The notes: generated from the letters alone by a model not told the origin. 44,833 nt of DNA from Clostridia bacterium (GCA_017463245.1 JAFTPN010000016.1:1-44833), one strand, 5' to 3'; shown: positions 1 through 7,930, counted from the first letter of the stretch. Made by a program: numbers and translations.

Positions 1-22
1 AAGGTGTATGCTTTCCGCCAAA

Positions 23-215
23 GGCTTCCCCTTGAGGGGAAGCTGTCGCCTTAAGGCGACTGATGAGGTGGAACGCCGCTTCCCCCGCGTCGCGGCGCAT
101 CCGTCATGCGCCGTGACCCCTTCTCTCCTCCACCCCGCCCCACTCCCCCAAAAGGGGAGTCCAGAGGGTCGAAGACCCTTTGGTCAGGGGAGTCCAGAGG
201 GGGCAGAATGCCCCC
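23..215 (+). repeat. Composite intergenic palindromic repeat, copy 1
   Basis: Four palindromic modules lie in fixed order. Module A (23-75) has a hairpin around CTTCCCCTTGAGGGGAAG, then AGCTGTCGCC...GGCGACTGATGAGG. Module B (about 88-120) carries CCGCGTCGCGGCGCA and a TGCGCCGTGACCCC half. Module C (about 156-182) contains the palindrome GGGTCGAAGACCC. Module D (about 186-222) pairs CCAGAGGGGGC with GCCCCCTCTGG. The same modules in the same order, inverted, occupy 43015-43200, so this is a dispersed element and not a coding region. The open frame that spans it is only a by-product of the G+C-rich palindromes. I see no gene in positions 1-270. Confidence 0.75.
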
Positions 216-231
216 TCTGGTCGGCGTAGCC

Positions 232-264
232 GAAACAAGGGAAGCCTGAAACCGTAGGTTTCAG
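232..264 (-). terminator. Probable clpP terminator
   Basis: A perfect 8-bp stem CTGAAACC / GGTTTCAG with a 3-base loop (246-264) follows the clpP stop codon by 6 bases on the minus strand. It is followed by the pyrimidine-rich tract GCTTCCCTTGTTT. The T-run is interrupted, so termination efficiency is uncertain. Confidence 0.45.
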
Positions 265-270
265 CCCCCG

Positions 271-858
271 TCACTTCGCCCTAGGCTGATAGATCTCGTC
301 GATGATGCCGTAGTTCAGGGCTTCTTCGGCGTCCATGAAGTAGTCGCGCTCCACGTCGGCCTTGACCTTGTCGATGGGCTGGCCGGTCATTTCGGCCATC
401 ATCTTGGTCATTTTGGTTTTGGTTTTCAAAAGCCACTCGGCGCGGATGGCCACATCGGTGGCCTGGCCTTGGGCGCCGCCCAGGGGCTGGTGGATCATCA
501 CCTCGGCGTTGGGGAGCGCCAGGCGCTTGCCCTTTTCACCAGCCATGAGCAGGAACGCGCCCATGGAAGCCGCCATGCCCACGCACACGGTGCGCACCTG
601 GGGCTTGATGTACTGCATGGTGTCGTAGATCGCCATGCCCGCCGTCACCGAGCCGCCGGGGCTGTTGATATACAGGCTGATGTCCGCATCCGGGTCTTCC
701 ATTTCCAGGAAGAGCAGCTGCGCCACCACCAGGTTGGCCATGTTGTCCTCGATCTCGCCGGAGAGGAACACGATGCGATCCTTCAGCAGGCGGGAGTAGA
801 TGTCATAGGAGCGTTCACCACGGTTGGTCTGCTCCACGACCATGGGTACAAGCGTCAT
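271..858 (-). CDS. clpP: ATP-dependent Clp protease proteolytic subunit ClpP
   Basis: This is the serine peptidase subunit that forms the tetradecameric barrel of the cytoplasmic Clp protease. It degrades proteins fed to it by ClpX or ClpC-type unfoldases. The 195-residue length is normal for the family. The catalytic triad is visible: Ser98 in [10 protein letters not shown], His123 in MIHQPLGG and Asp172 in ERDYFMD. The ATG at 858 is preceded by AAGGAGG at good spacing. It lies downstream of tig, the common tig-clpP-clpX order, but no clpX follows here; repeats and the window edge come next, so clpX would have to lie elsewhere or beyond the repeat. A hairpin between tig and clpP suggests partly independent expression. 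Confidence 0.97.
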   Translation of the reverse strand: MTLVPMVVEQTNRGERSYDIYSRLLKDRIVFLSGEIEDNMANLVVAQLLFLEMEDPDADISLYINSPGGSVTAGMAIYDTMQYIKPQVRTVCVGMAASMGAFLLMAGEKGKRLALPNAEVMIHQPLGGAQGQATDVAIRAEWLLKTKTKMTKMMAEMTGQPIDKVKADVERDYFMDAEEALNYGIIDEIYQPRAK

Positions 859-944
859 TGCGTCATACCTCCTTCTTGCGCATGATGCACAGGCCGTCCT
901 TCTATTCTATGCAAGGCTTGCCCATGCTATGCTTGGAAAATCTG

Positions 945-995
945 AAACGCGAGAGGCAGCACAAACGGTCAAACCGCATGAGGCCACCTCTCGCG
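945..995 (-). terminator. Hairpin between tig and clpP, possible terminator or attenuator
   Basis: A 9-bp inverted repeat CGCGAGAGG / CCTCTCGCG (948-956 and 987-995) encloses a smaller CGGT...ACCG hairpin. On the minus strand it is followed by TTTCAGATTTT. It begins 28 bases after the tig stop and precedes clpP, so it could reduce read-through from tig into clpP. Confidence 0.45.
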
Positions 996-1022
996 CAAGC
1001 TTTGCTTATTCAGTTGAATGCC

Positions 1023-2408
1023 TTACTCGGCGGCTTCCTCAGCCTTGGGCTCGGCCTTCTTCTTCTTGGGGGCAGCCTTCTTCTTGGGAGCGGGCTTCTC
1101 CTCGGCGACCTCTTCCTTCTTCTCCACAGCCTTGCCCTCGGCCTTCAGCAGGTCAACGACCTTCTGCACGGCGGCGGAATCAGCCAGGTAGGAGCGCTGC
1201 TCGTCGGTCAGGCTCTTCTCGAAGGCCTCGACCTCCTGACCCATGCGCTTGGCCTGCTCCTCGATCTGCACCTTGATCTCATCCTCGGTGGGCTCGATGG
1301 CCTCAGCCTTGCGGATGGCTTCCAGGGTCAGCTCGATGCGGACGCGCTTTTCAGCCTCGCCATGATAAGCGCCTTCCAGCTGCTCCATGGTCTGGCCGGT
1401 GTACTTCAGGTAGTCTTCCATGCGCAGACCCTGGTAGGCCATACGCATTTCCATTTCGCGCATCATGTAGTGCAGCTGCTCGTGGATCATGGCGTGGGGC
1501 ACGTCGATGGTGGCATTCTCGACAGCCTTTTCCACCAGAGCATTCTCGAAGGTCACGTCGTTGTTCTTCTCGGCGCGCTCCTCCAGCTCCTTCACGATGC
1601 TGGCCTTGTACTCTTCGAAGGTGTCGAAGTCGCTCACGTCAGCGGCGAAATCGTCATCCAGCTCAGGCATCTCGGTCTTCTGGATGCTGTTCACCTTCAC
1701 ATGGAACACAGCAGCCTTGCCAGCCAGCTCCTCGGAGTGATACTGCTCGGGGAAGGTCACGTCCAGATCCTTCTCCTCGCCGATGGCCATGCCCACCATC
1801 TGCTCCTCGAAGCCGGGGATGAACTGGTGAGAGCCAATCTTGAGGGTCTGACCCTGGGCGGTGCCGCCCTGGAAAGCCACGCCGTCAACGCTGCCGGCAT
1901 AGTCCAGGTTCACGGTGTCGCCTTCTTCCACGGCGCGGTCTTCCACGTCGATGGTGCGGGCGGCCTTCTGGCGATCCTGCTCAATGCGGGCGTTGATGTC
2001 GTCCTCGGTCACGGTCTGCTTGGTGATCTCCACTTCCAGGCCCTTGTACTGGCCCAGCTCCACATCGGGACGGACGAACACTTCGCAAGTGAACTTCAGA
2101 TCCTGGCCAGCGCCGATCTCGTCCACATTCACTTCGGGACGATCCACGGGCTTCAGGTCGTACTCAGCGATGGCAGCATCATAGGCCTCGGGGAAGACCA
2201 GCTCCAGCGCGTCGTCGTAGAAAATGGCCTCGCCGTACATACGCTCGATCAGGCTGCGGGGCGCCTTGCCCTTGCGGAAGCCAGGAACGTTGATGCGGTT
2301 GCGGTTCTTCAGATAAGCCTTCTGCATGGCTTCGTCAAACTGCTCGGCAGGGATAACGAAGGTCAGCTTGGCCTTGTTGCTGGAAAGTTTCTCATAGGTG
2401 TGGCTCAT
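1023..2408 (-). CDS. tig: Trigger factor, ribosome-associated chaperone / peptidyl-prolyl isomerase
   Basis: Trigger factor binds ribosomal protein L23 at the exit tunnel and shields nascent chains. The N-terminal ribosome-binding signature is clear (VPGFRKGKAPR, around residues 42-52). A central FKBP-type isomerase domain follows, containing the stretch DTVNLDYAG, then the helical C-terminal chaperone arms. The tail (last 35 residues or so) is a low-complexity Lys/Ala/Glu stretch (KPAPKKKAAPKKKK), longer and more charged than usual. I chose the ATG at 2408, giving 461 residues, because it begins the conserved MSHTYEKLS sequence and has AGGAGG upstream. A longer frame to 2498 runs over the promoter and has no support. 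Confidence 0.96.
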   Translation of the reverse strand: MSHTYEKLSSNKAKLTFVIPAEQFDEAMQKAYLKNRNRINVPGFRKGKAPRSLIERMYGEAIFYDDALELVFPEAYDAAIAEYDLKPVDRPEVNVDEIGAGQDLKFTCEVFVRPDVELGQYKGLEVEITKQTVTEDDINARIEQDRQKAARTIDVEDRAVEEGDTVNLDYAGSVDGVAFQGGTAQGQTLKIGSHQFIPGFEEQMVGMAIGEEKDLDVTFPEQYHSEELAGKAAVFHVKVNSIQKTEMPELDDDFAADVSDFDTFEEYKASIVKELEERAEKNNDVTFENALVEKAVENATIDVPHAMIHEQLHYMMREMEMRMAYQGLRMEDYLKYTGQTMEQLEGAYHGEAEKRVRIELTLEAIRKAEAIEPTEDEIKVQIEEQAKRMGQEVEAFEKSLTDEQRSYLADSAAVQKVVDLLKAEGKAVEKKEEVAEEKPAPKKKAAPKKKKAEPKAEEAAE

Positions 2409-2469
2409 TGGATTGATTCCCTCCTGCGATCTCATGGGGCTGTGCGCGCTTGTGCGCACACCACGGGTT

Positions 2470-2498
2470 ATTGTAACACACTTTGCCGCGGGATGCAA
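2470..2498 (-). promoter_or_regulatory. Sigma-A-type promoter of tig
   Basis: On the minus strand TTGCAT (2498-2493), a 17-base spacer and TACAAT (2475-2470). An inverted repeat CCGCGGGA...TTCCCGCGG overlaps the -35 hexamer (about 2486-2509) and may be an operator or a hairpin ending the purC message. Confidence 0.65.
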
Positions 2499-2552
2499 TA
2501 TTCCCGCGGGGTGAATTCACCATATTTTCTTGAAAAAACCTTCCTTTGGGGC

Positions 2553-3275
2553 TTATTCGGCCTCGTCCATGCCCATCATGCGGTGCAGCAGCTCCTGATA
2601 GGCCTGCTCCACATTGCCCAGGTCGCGGCGGAAGCGGTCGATGTCCAGGGGCTCGTGGGTGCGGGAGTCCCAGAACCGCGCCGTGTCGGGCGAGATTTCG
2701 TCCGCCACCAGGATACGCCCCTCATAGCGGCCGAACTCCAGCTTGAAGTCGATCACCTCGATGTTGATCTCCTTCATATATTCGGTGAGGATGTCGTTCA
2801 CCTTCAGCGCGGTTTGGACAATCTGGCGGATCTCCTCTTCCGTGGCCAGCTTCAGCGCCTGGATATGGGTACCGTTGACCAGCGGATTGTCCAGGTAATC
2901 GTCCTTCAGGCAGAATTCCACCACCGTGGGTTCCATTTTTTCACCCACAGGGAAGCCGCAGCGCTTGGCCAGGCTGCCGGCGGCACGGTTGCGCACCTTC
3001 ACCGCCACGGGGATGATCTCCACCCTTTTCACCAGGCTGTGCCGGTTGTCCACCTGCTCCAGGTAGTGGTTTTCAATGCCGTTCTTCGTCAGCAGCTGAA
3101 AGAACTGGCGGCTCACCGCGTTGTTGACCTCGCCCTTGCCCAGGATGCGGCCGCGCTTCAAGCCATGGAAGGCCATGGCCTCGTCCTTGAAATACACGAT
3201 GGCCTTGCCGGGATCCTCCGTTGCGTAAACGCGCTTGCCCTTGCCCTCTGTCAGCAGCTTACCCATTTCCACCAT
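2553..3275 (-). CDS. purC: Phosphoribosylaminoimidazole-succinocarboxamide synthase (SAICAR synthetase)
   Basis: PurC joins CAIR and aspartate with ATP to make SAICAR in de novo purine synthesis. The 240-residue length is that of the monofunctional bacterial enzyme. Family landmarks are KGKRVY near the N-terminus (nucleotide-binding beta strands), VRNRAAGSL, and the C-terminal DFKLEFGR...LVADEISPDTARFWD stretch that contributes ATP and metal binding. The start at 3275 has GGAG at suitable distance. It stands alone, without other pur genes next to it, under its own promoter at 3310-3338. Confidence 0.96.
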   Translation of the reverse strand: MVEMGKLLTEGKGKRVYATEDPGKAIVYFKDEAMAFHGLKRGRILGKGEVNNAVSRQFFQLLTKNGIENHYLEQVDNRHSLVKRVEIIPVAVKVRNRAAGSLAKRCGFPVGEKMEPTVVEFCLKDDYLDNPLVNGTHIQALKLATEEEIRQIVQTALKVNDILTEYMKEINIEVIDFKLEFGRYEGRILVADEISPDTARFWDSRTHEPLDIDRFRRDLGNVEQAYQELLHRMMGMDEAE

Positions 3276-3309
3276 GCCGGTACGCTCCTATCAACAATAG
3301 ATAGATGAG

Positions 3310-3338
3310 ATTATAGCAGATTTCCCCCTGCGACTCAA
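3310..3338 (-). promoter_or_regulatory. Sigma-A-type promoter of purC
   Basis: On the minus strand TTGAGT (3338-3333), 17-base spacer, TATAAT (3315-3310). It lies between the thiN stop and the purC start. I saw no clear PurR box or purine riboswitch fold in the short leader. Confidence 0.7.
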
Positions 3339-3368
3339 TACCACTTTCGCGAAATAACGCAGATTTTG

Positions 3369-4010
3369 TTAGTTTGTCACGAAGGACATATCTTTGCTAT
3401 ACAGCACCATCAGCGCCCCATCCGCAAAGGAGAATTCTGCCCAGGGCGCCACGATCTCATTGCTCACGCCCAGGGGATAGCGGTTGGTCAGGGTGGCATC
3501 GTCCAGCTCCCATTCCGTGCCGTTCAGGGTCAGCCCCGTCACCTCCGGCGAGTAGCTGAGCAGCGAGAACTTGTACCCCTCCATCCTCGGCAGGGTATAC
3601 TTTCCCGGCAGCAGCACGGAAACCAGGTTCTGCCCATCGCACATCCAGGCGTCCTCGCCCCGCAGCGCGCAGTCGTACAGGCACTGCAGGTTGCTGATGG
3701 TGTGATCCAGCCGTCCGCCCAGGCATCCGGCGATGCGGAAGCTGGTATACCCGCGCCTGCGGCCTTCCTCCAGGCACACCACCATGTCGGTGTCGTCCTT
3801 GTGGACGGGCAGGGTGATGCACGCGCAGCCCTGCACATGATCGGCAGGCATGGAGTCAAAATCGCCGATCACCAGATCCGGCTTCAGGCCATGCTTCACC
3901 GCCGCATCATAGCCCCCGTCGGCGCAGATCAGCAGATCCCCCTTTTCCGGCTGCAAGTATGCCTGATGCTCCCCCGCATACAGCGGCGCGATAATGATAC
4001 ACTTTCCCAC
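3369..4010 (-). CDS. thiN: Thiamine pyrophosphokinase
   Basis: The enzyme transfers pyrophosphate from ATP to thiamine, giving the cofactor thiamine diphosphate. Its signature motifs are all present: ADGGYDAA near residue 30, GDFDSM near 49, HKDDTDM near 70 and GGRLDHT near 98. The 213-residue length is typical. Translation most likely starts at the GTG at 4010: AAGGGA lies six bases upstream and the next codons match the family's opening beta strand. The gene follows the rpsA terminator by only about 20 bases, so it either relies on read-through or has a promoter inside the terminator region. Confidence 0.92.
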   Translation of the reverse strand: MGKCIIIAPLYAGEHQAYLQPEKGDLLICADGGYDAAVKHGLKPDLVIGDFDSMPADHVQGCACITLPVHKDDTDMVVCLEEGRRRGYTSFRIAGCLGGRLDHTISNLQCLYDCALRGEDAWMCDGQNLVSVLLPGKYTLPRMEGYKFSLLSYSPEVTGLTLNGTEWELDDATLTNRYPLGVSNEIVAPWAEFSFADGALMVLYSKDMSFVTN

Positions 4011-4031
4011 AATGCGTCCCTTCCCTCATGG

Positions 4032-4066
4032 AAATAAAAAGGAGGCAAGCAATCAGCCTGCCTCCT
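4032..4066 (-). terminator. Rho-independent terminator after ispH-rpsA
   Basis: On the minus strand a 10-bp stem (arms 4041-4050 and 4056-4065, one G-T pair) is followed by TTTTTATTT. It lies 15 bases past the stop codon of the ispH-S1 gene. A strong classical terminator. Confidence 0.85.
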
Positions 4067-4080
4067 GATGTTTTGCTTGA

Positions 4081-6048
4081 TTAGGCTTCGGGAGCTTCCT
4101 CAGCGGCGACTTCCTCAACGGGAGCTTCGTCGGAGGCAACCAGCTCGAACTCCACCTCAGCGGGGATCTCTTCGAAGGCTTCCTCTTCCAGCACCTGACG
4201 GATGCTCAGGGAGATGCGCTTCTTCTCGGGATCCACAGACAGCACCTTCACGCGTACGATCTCACCGACCTTCACAGCGTCCTCCACCTTGGCGACGCGG
4301 TTCAGGGCGCACTGAGAAATGTGCACCAGGCCGTCCAGGCCGGGCTCCAGCTCCACAAAGGCGCCGAACTCGGTGATGCGCACAGCCTTGCCCTCAACGA
4401 TGGAGCCCTCGGGATACTTCTCGGTGGCGTTGTCCCAGGGACGGGGCTGCAGCTGCTTGTAGCCCAGCTGGATGCGCTCGCGCTCCTTGTCCAGGCTCAG
4501 GATCTTCACGTCAATCTCCTGGTTGGGCTTCACGACCTCGGAGGGATGCTTGATGCGGCCCCAGCTCAGGTCGGTGATGTGGATCAGGCCATCCACGCCG
4601 CCAACATCAACGAAGGCGCCGAAGTCGGTCAGGCGGCGAACGATGCCGTGGATCACGATGCCCTCTTCCAGGTTCTCCCAGGCAGCAGCCTTCTTGGCAG
4701 CGGACTCTTCGGCCATCACAGCCTTGCGGGAAGCAACGATGCGCTTCTTCTGCTTGTCCACTTCGATGATCTTCAGCTTCATGTCCTTGCCCACGAAGTC
4801 AGCGATCTTCTCAACATAGCGCTGAGACAGCTGGCTGGCGGGAACGAAAGCGCGCACGCCGTCAACGTCGGCGATCAGGCCGCCCTTCACGGCTTCCTTG
4901 CCCACAGCTTCAACATACTCGCCGGCCTCGTACTTGGCCATCAGAGCTTCCCAAGCCTTGCGGTTCACGATGTTACGCTGGCTCAGCAGGACGTTGCCCT
5001 CGCCGTCGTTCACCTTAACGACCTCAACCTCGATCTCGTCGCCCAGCTGGACGTCCTGCTGGGTCAGATCGCTGCGCTTGATCAGACCATCGGCCTTGTA
5101 GCCAATGTTGACGCACACTTCGTCCTCAGTCACCTGAACGACGGTGCCGGTCACGGTCTGGCCGGGGCGGATCTTCACCAGGGTAGCTTCGATTTCGGCC
5201 ATGAAGTCTTTGTTCTCAATGTCAGTCATGCGGGTTACAACCTCCTTAAGTGAGCCGTCGGGCGTGGACGCACCGGCGGTAATTCCAATTTTATCGGAAT
5301 AAATATTTGCAAAGGCAGGCGGGATCTCCGCCGCGCACTCTACCAAAATGGTTCGCGGGCATCTGCTTTTGCAGGCCGCATAGAGCTTTTGTGTGTTGGC
5401 GCTGTTCCGGCCGCCGATGACGATCATCGCGTCCATGCGCTGGGCCAGCTCCTTGGCCTCGCGCTGCCGGGTCTCCGTGGCTGAGCAGATGGTGCTGTGC
5501 GCCGAAAGCTCCTGCACCTTTTCTTTCAGCACTTCCACAATGGCCTCCCACCGCTCCGGGGGGAAGGTGGTCTGCGCCACGGCCAGCGCCTTGGGCAGAT
5601 CGGGCAGCTGAGAAGCCTCCTCCGGCGTGGCCACCACATAGACCTCGCCCTTGGACCACCCCGCCGTGCCCCGCACCTCGGGATGCTCCTTTTCGCCCAC
5701 CAGGATCACCGGACAGTCTGCCGCAGTACCCTCGGCCACAATGCGGTGCAGCTTGTCCACAAAGGGACAGGTCAGGTCAAGCACCTCGCAGCCCGCCTGA
5801 TGCAGGCTATCGATCACATCCGGCGAAACGCCATGGCTGCGGATCAGCACCTGTCTTCCGGCTGCTTCCTCAGCAGAAGCCACCGGCGGCACGTTGCGGC
5901 TGCGGAGCATCTCCACCACCTGGGGATTGTGGATCAATTCCCCCAGTGTGCAGGAGGGTTTACCTGCATCAGCCACGGCAGAGGCAGCCTCCACCGCCCG
6001 CCGAACACCCATGCAAAATCCTGCGTGAGCAGCCACTTCAATGGGCAT
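4081..6048 (-). CDS. ispH-rpsA: Fusion of HMBPP reductase IspH and ribosomal protein S1-like protein
   Basis: The N-terminal 275 residues or so are IspH, the [4Fe-4S] enzyme that reduces HMBPP to IPP and DMAPP in the MEP pathway. The cluster cysteines are visible at 12 (GFCMGVRRA), 94 (LTCPFV) and 188 (ICSATETRQ); active-site residues His40 (ELIHNP), His72 (SHGV) and EHPE (121-124) are kept. The remainder has four S1 RNA-binding domains, starting near GQTVTGTVVQV, GEYVEAVG, GIVIHGIV and GSIVEGKAV, then an acidic tail. Such fusions are known in Clostridia. I chose the ATG at 6048 because AAAGGA lies nine bases upstream. An internal ATG with AAGGAGG may also give free S1 protein (see next entry). 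It closes the hutP-cmk-plsC run. Confidence 0.95.
   Translation of the reverse strand: MPIEVAAHAGFCMGVRRAVEAASAVADAGKPSCTLGELIHNPQVVEMLRSRNVPPVASAEEAAGRQVLIRSHGVSPDVIDSLHQAGCEVLDLTCPFVDKLHRIVAEGTAADCPVILVGEKEHPEVRGTAGWSKGEVYVVATPEEASQLPDLPKALAVAQTTFPPERWEAIVEVLKEKVQELSAHSTICSATETRQREAKELAQRMDAMIVIGGRNSANTQKLYAACKSRCPRTILVECAAEIPPAFANIYSDKIGITAGASTPDGSLKEVVTRMTDIENKDFMAEIEATLVKIRPGQTVTGTVVQVTEDEVCVNIGYKADGLIKRSDLTQQDVQLGDEIEVEVVKVNDGEGNVLLSQRNIVNRKAWEALMAKYEAGEYVEAVGKEAVKGGLIADVDGVRAFVPASQLSQRYVEKIADFVGKDMKLKIIEVDKQKKRIVASRKAVMAEESAAKKAAAWENLEEGIVIHGIVRRLTDFGAFVDVGGVDGLIHITDLSWGRIKHPSEVVKPNQEIDVKILSLDKERERIQLGYKQLQPRPWDNATEKYPEGSIVEGKAVRITEFGAFVELEPGLDGLVHISQCALNRVAKVEDAVKVGEIVRVKVLSVDPEKKRISLSIRQVLEEEAFEEIPAEVEFELVASDEAPVEEVAAEEAPEA
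5227..5247 (-). promoter_or_regulatory. Internal Shine-Dalgarno and ATG inside ispH-rpsA
   Basis: AAGGAGG (5247-5241) precedes an in-frame ATG (5229-5227) by 11 bases, exactly where IspH homology ends (ITAGASTP...EVVTRM) and before the first S1 domain. Initiation here would give a separate S1 protein of 382 residues. The heptamer encodes Lys-Glu in the fusion, so it could be chance, but a full consensus at a domain boundary is suggestive. Confidence 0.55.
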
Positions 6049-6151
6049 AGGCAAACGTCCTTTCAAAATGCTCTGATTTTACTATGTTCTCCGCAAATCC
6101 TTCGATTCCTGCAAGGTTTGAAAAAAATGTCCAAAAACTTTGCACAGGGGC

Positions 6152-6784
6152 TTATTTTCCTTCCGCGGCCTTCAGCATTTCGGCATAAGTGGCCGTGATG
6201 CGCTGCAAAAGCTCGGCGCAGGTATCCTTGTTAATGCCCTTTTCCCGCAGGTCGTCCAGCGGGATCGCCTCACCCACATAGCAGTGGCTGCGGCGGAAGG
6301 GACGCACCTTCTGGGGGATCAGCATGGGGATCAGCGGCACACCGGCACGCAGGGCGATCATCGCCACGCCGGTCTCCAGTTCCTCCATCACGCCCTTGTG
6401 GTGGCGGGTGCCCTCCGGAAACACGCCCAGAATGTGACCCTCCCGCAGCACCTTCATGCAGGCGCGCATGGCCTCCATGTCGGTATTGTGGCGGTTCACC
6501 AGCACCACGTGCAGGTTATCCATGATCTTCTTCAGCTTGCCGCCAGCGCCGATCTCCTGCTTAGCCAGCAGGCTGATCTGCCGCTTTTTGATCGGCACCG
6601 CCATCACCACCGGGTCGATCCAGCACTGATGGTTGCCAATCACGATGAAGGGCTCCTCCCCCTGCAGCTTTTCGGCGCCATGATACTTCACCGGCAGCAC
6701 GGTGTGGAAGGCCGCATCGCCCAGGCCGCGCAGGAAGGCGTAGAGCCAGGATTTCTTCCGCTGGGGCTTCTGTGCTTCACTCAT
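6152..6784 (-). CDS. plsC: 1-acyl-sn-glycerol-3-phosphate acyltransferase (PlsC family)
   Basis: This membrane-associated acyltransferase makes phosphatidic acid from lysophosphatidic acid. The catalytic HX4D motif is read in NHQCWIDP (about residues 51-58), the glycerol-phosphate-binding motif in FPEGTRHHKG (about 123-132) and the later LIPMLIP block near 150. At 210 residues it is a short, normal member. The start ATG overlaps the cmk stop codon (ATGA), indicating translational coupling. The cmk-plsC-ispH/rpsA order is common in Firmicutes. Confidence 0.92.
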   Translation of the reverse strand: MSEAQKPQRKKSWLYAFLRGLGDAAFHTVLPVKYHGAEKLQGEEPFIVIGNHQCWIDPVVMAVPIKKRQISLLAKQEIGAGGKLKKIMDNLHVVLVNRHNTDMEAMRACMKVLREGHILGVFPEGTRHHKGVMEELETGVAMIALRAGVPLIPMLIPQKVRPFRRSHCYVGEAIPLDDLREKGINKDTCAELLQRITATYAEMLKAAEGK

Positions 6785-7449
6785 GCCGTTTTCTCCTTCA
6801 CGATGGCGAGAATGTACTCCACCACCTGCTCAAAATTCATTTCTGTGCTGTCCACGATCACCGCGTCCTCCGTGGGGCGCAGGGGATCCACCTCCCGGTT
6901 CATGTCCTGGTCGTCCCGCTTTTTCAGGTCGGCCAGCACCTGCTCGTAGGTGTCGGGTGCGCCCTTCTGCTGCATCTCCAGCCAGCGGCGGCGGGCACGT
7001 TCCTCGGCAGAGGCCGTCAAGTAAATCTTCACCGTGGCATTGGGCAGCACCCGCAGGCAAATGTCCCGGCCATCCACCAGCATAGGGGTCTGGGCAGCCA
7101 GCTTCTGCTGCAAGGCCACCATGCCCTGGCGCACGCCCAGATATTTGCTGATGGAGGAAGCCGCCATGCTCACCTCCGGCGTGCGGATCAGCCCGGTCAC
7201 GTCCTCGCCGTTCACAAAAGTATGCTGGCCGTCCGCCTCATGGGCAACGGAAATATCCAGCTCGCGGCTCAAGGCCACCGCAGCGTTTTCGTCCGACACA
7301 TCCACCCCGCGGCGCAGCGCCGTGAGGCCAATGGCACGGTACATGGCGCCCGTGTCCAGGTGCAAAATGCCCAGCCGCCTGGCGACTTCCGCCGCAATGC
7401 TGGACTTGCCGGCGCCCACAGGGCCGTCCATGGCAATATTCAAGGGCAT
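6781..7449 (-). CDS. cmk: Cytidylate kinase
   Basis: Cmk phosphorylates CMP and dCMP with ATP. The P-loop GPVGAGKSS is at residues 9-17, followed by the CMP-binding LDTGAMYRAIG (31-41). Later landmarks are the VDGRDI loop near 125 and the Arg-rich lid RARRRW. The 222-residue length fits the short bacterial type. AAGGAGG precedes the ATG at 7449. It lies between hutP and plsC with tight spacing and overlapping codons, so it is part of one transcription unit. Confidence 0.96.
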   Translation of the reverse strand: MPLNIAMDGPVGAGKSSIAAEVARRLGILHLDTGAMYRAIGLTALRRGVDVSDENAAVALSRELDISVAHEADGQHTFVNGEDVTGLIRTPEVSMAASSISKYLGVRQGMVALQQKLAAQTPMLVDGRDICLRVLPNATVKIYLTASAEERARRRWLEMQQKGAPDTYEQVLADLKKRDDQDMNREVDPLRPTEDAVIVDSTEMNFEQVVEYILAIVKEKTA

Positions 7450-7464
7450 ATTTCTGCCTCCTTA

Positions 7465-7896
7465 TTATCCTCTGTTTGCAATCGTGCGGTGACCCATGCC
7501 GATGCACACCTCATTGAGGTGCACCAGACCAATGGCGAAGAACACCGCCACCGCCACATGCTCGCCGCAGCGCGCCACGCCGATCTTTCCGCCCACGTTC
7601 AGCCCCAGAGCCTTGGTGCTGACCTGGCTCAGCGCCTCGCGGGCAGCACCAGCCACCACGCCCTCCTCGTGGGAGGTATCGCCGATGATGCTCTCACGCT
7701 TGGCAGCCACCACAGCGCGTTCCACCATCTTCATCACCGAGGTCACGAACTCCCCGCCGTAATCCACCGCCGCAGCCTGGATGCCGCTCCTGGCCAGCTC
7801 AGCCTTCATCTCGGCCTCGTCCTCGCGGGTAGCGGTCATGGCCAGCATCACAGCAGCGCGAGCCACGTCCCGGCTGTCGCCTGTCAATTTCAGCAT
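7465..7896 (-). CDS. HutP-family protein
   Basis: The C-terminal part (GKIGVARCGEHVAVAVFFAIG, then HLNEVCIGMGHRTI) resembles the core of HutP, the RNA-binding antiterminator that in Bacillus subtilis responds to L-histidine and Mg2+ and controls the hut operon. No hut gene is present; the gene heads the cmk-plsC-ispH/rpsA cluster, so a histidine role is not implied. I chose the ATG at 7896 (143 residues) because AAGGAG lies ten bases upstream; a GTG at 7923 has no such support. Whether the RNA-binding residues survive cannot be told without an alignment. Confidence 0.7.
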   Translation of the reverse strand: MLKLTGDSRDVARAAVMLAMTATREDEAEMKAELARSGIQAAAVDYGGEFVTSVMKMVERAVVAAKRESIIGDTSHEEGVVAGAAREALSQVSTKALGLNVGGKIGVARCGEHVAVAVFFAIGLVHLNEVCIGMGHRTIANRG

Positions 7897-7930
7897 AAAA
7901 AGTGTACTCCTTGCATTCAGCACTTATCCT

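Noticed and set aside
8-229. Small plus-strand frame at the window start
   Set aside because: Made up entirely of the palindromic repeat also present at 43015-43200; no ribosome binding site.
1-270. tRNA or small RNA gene in the first 270 bases
   Set aside because: The stems are explained by the dispersed repeat modules; no cloverleaf or CCA end.
858-3308. 816-codon plus-strand open frame
   Set aside because: It runs antisense across tig and purC and their promoters, both well supported; low-complexity Leu/His/Gly composition.
4081-6048. Assembly error or lost stop joining ispH and rpsA
   Set aside because: The frame is continuous with both parts intact, and this fusion is known in Clostridia.
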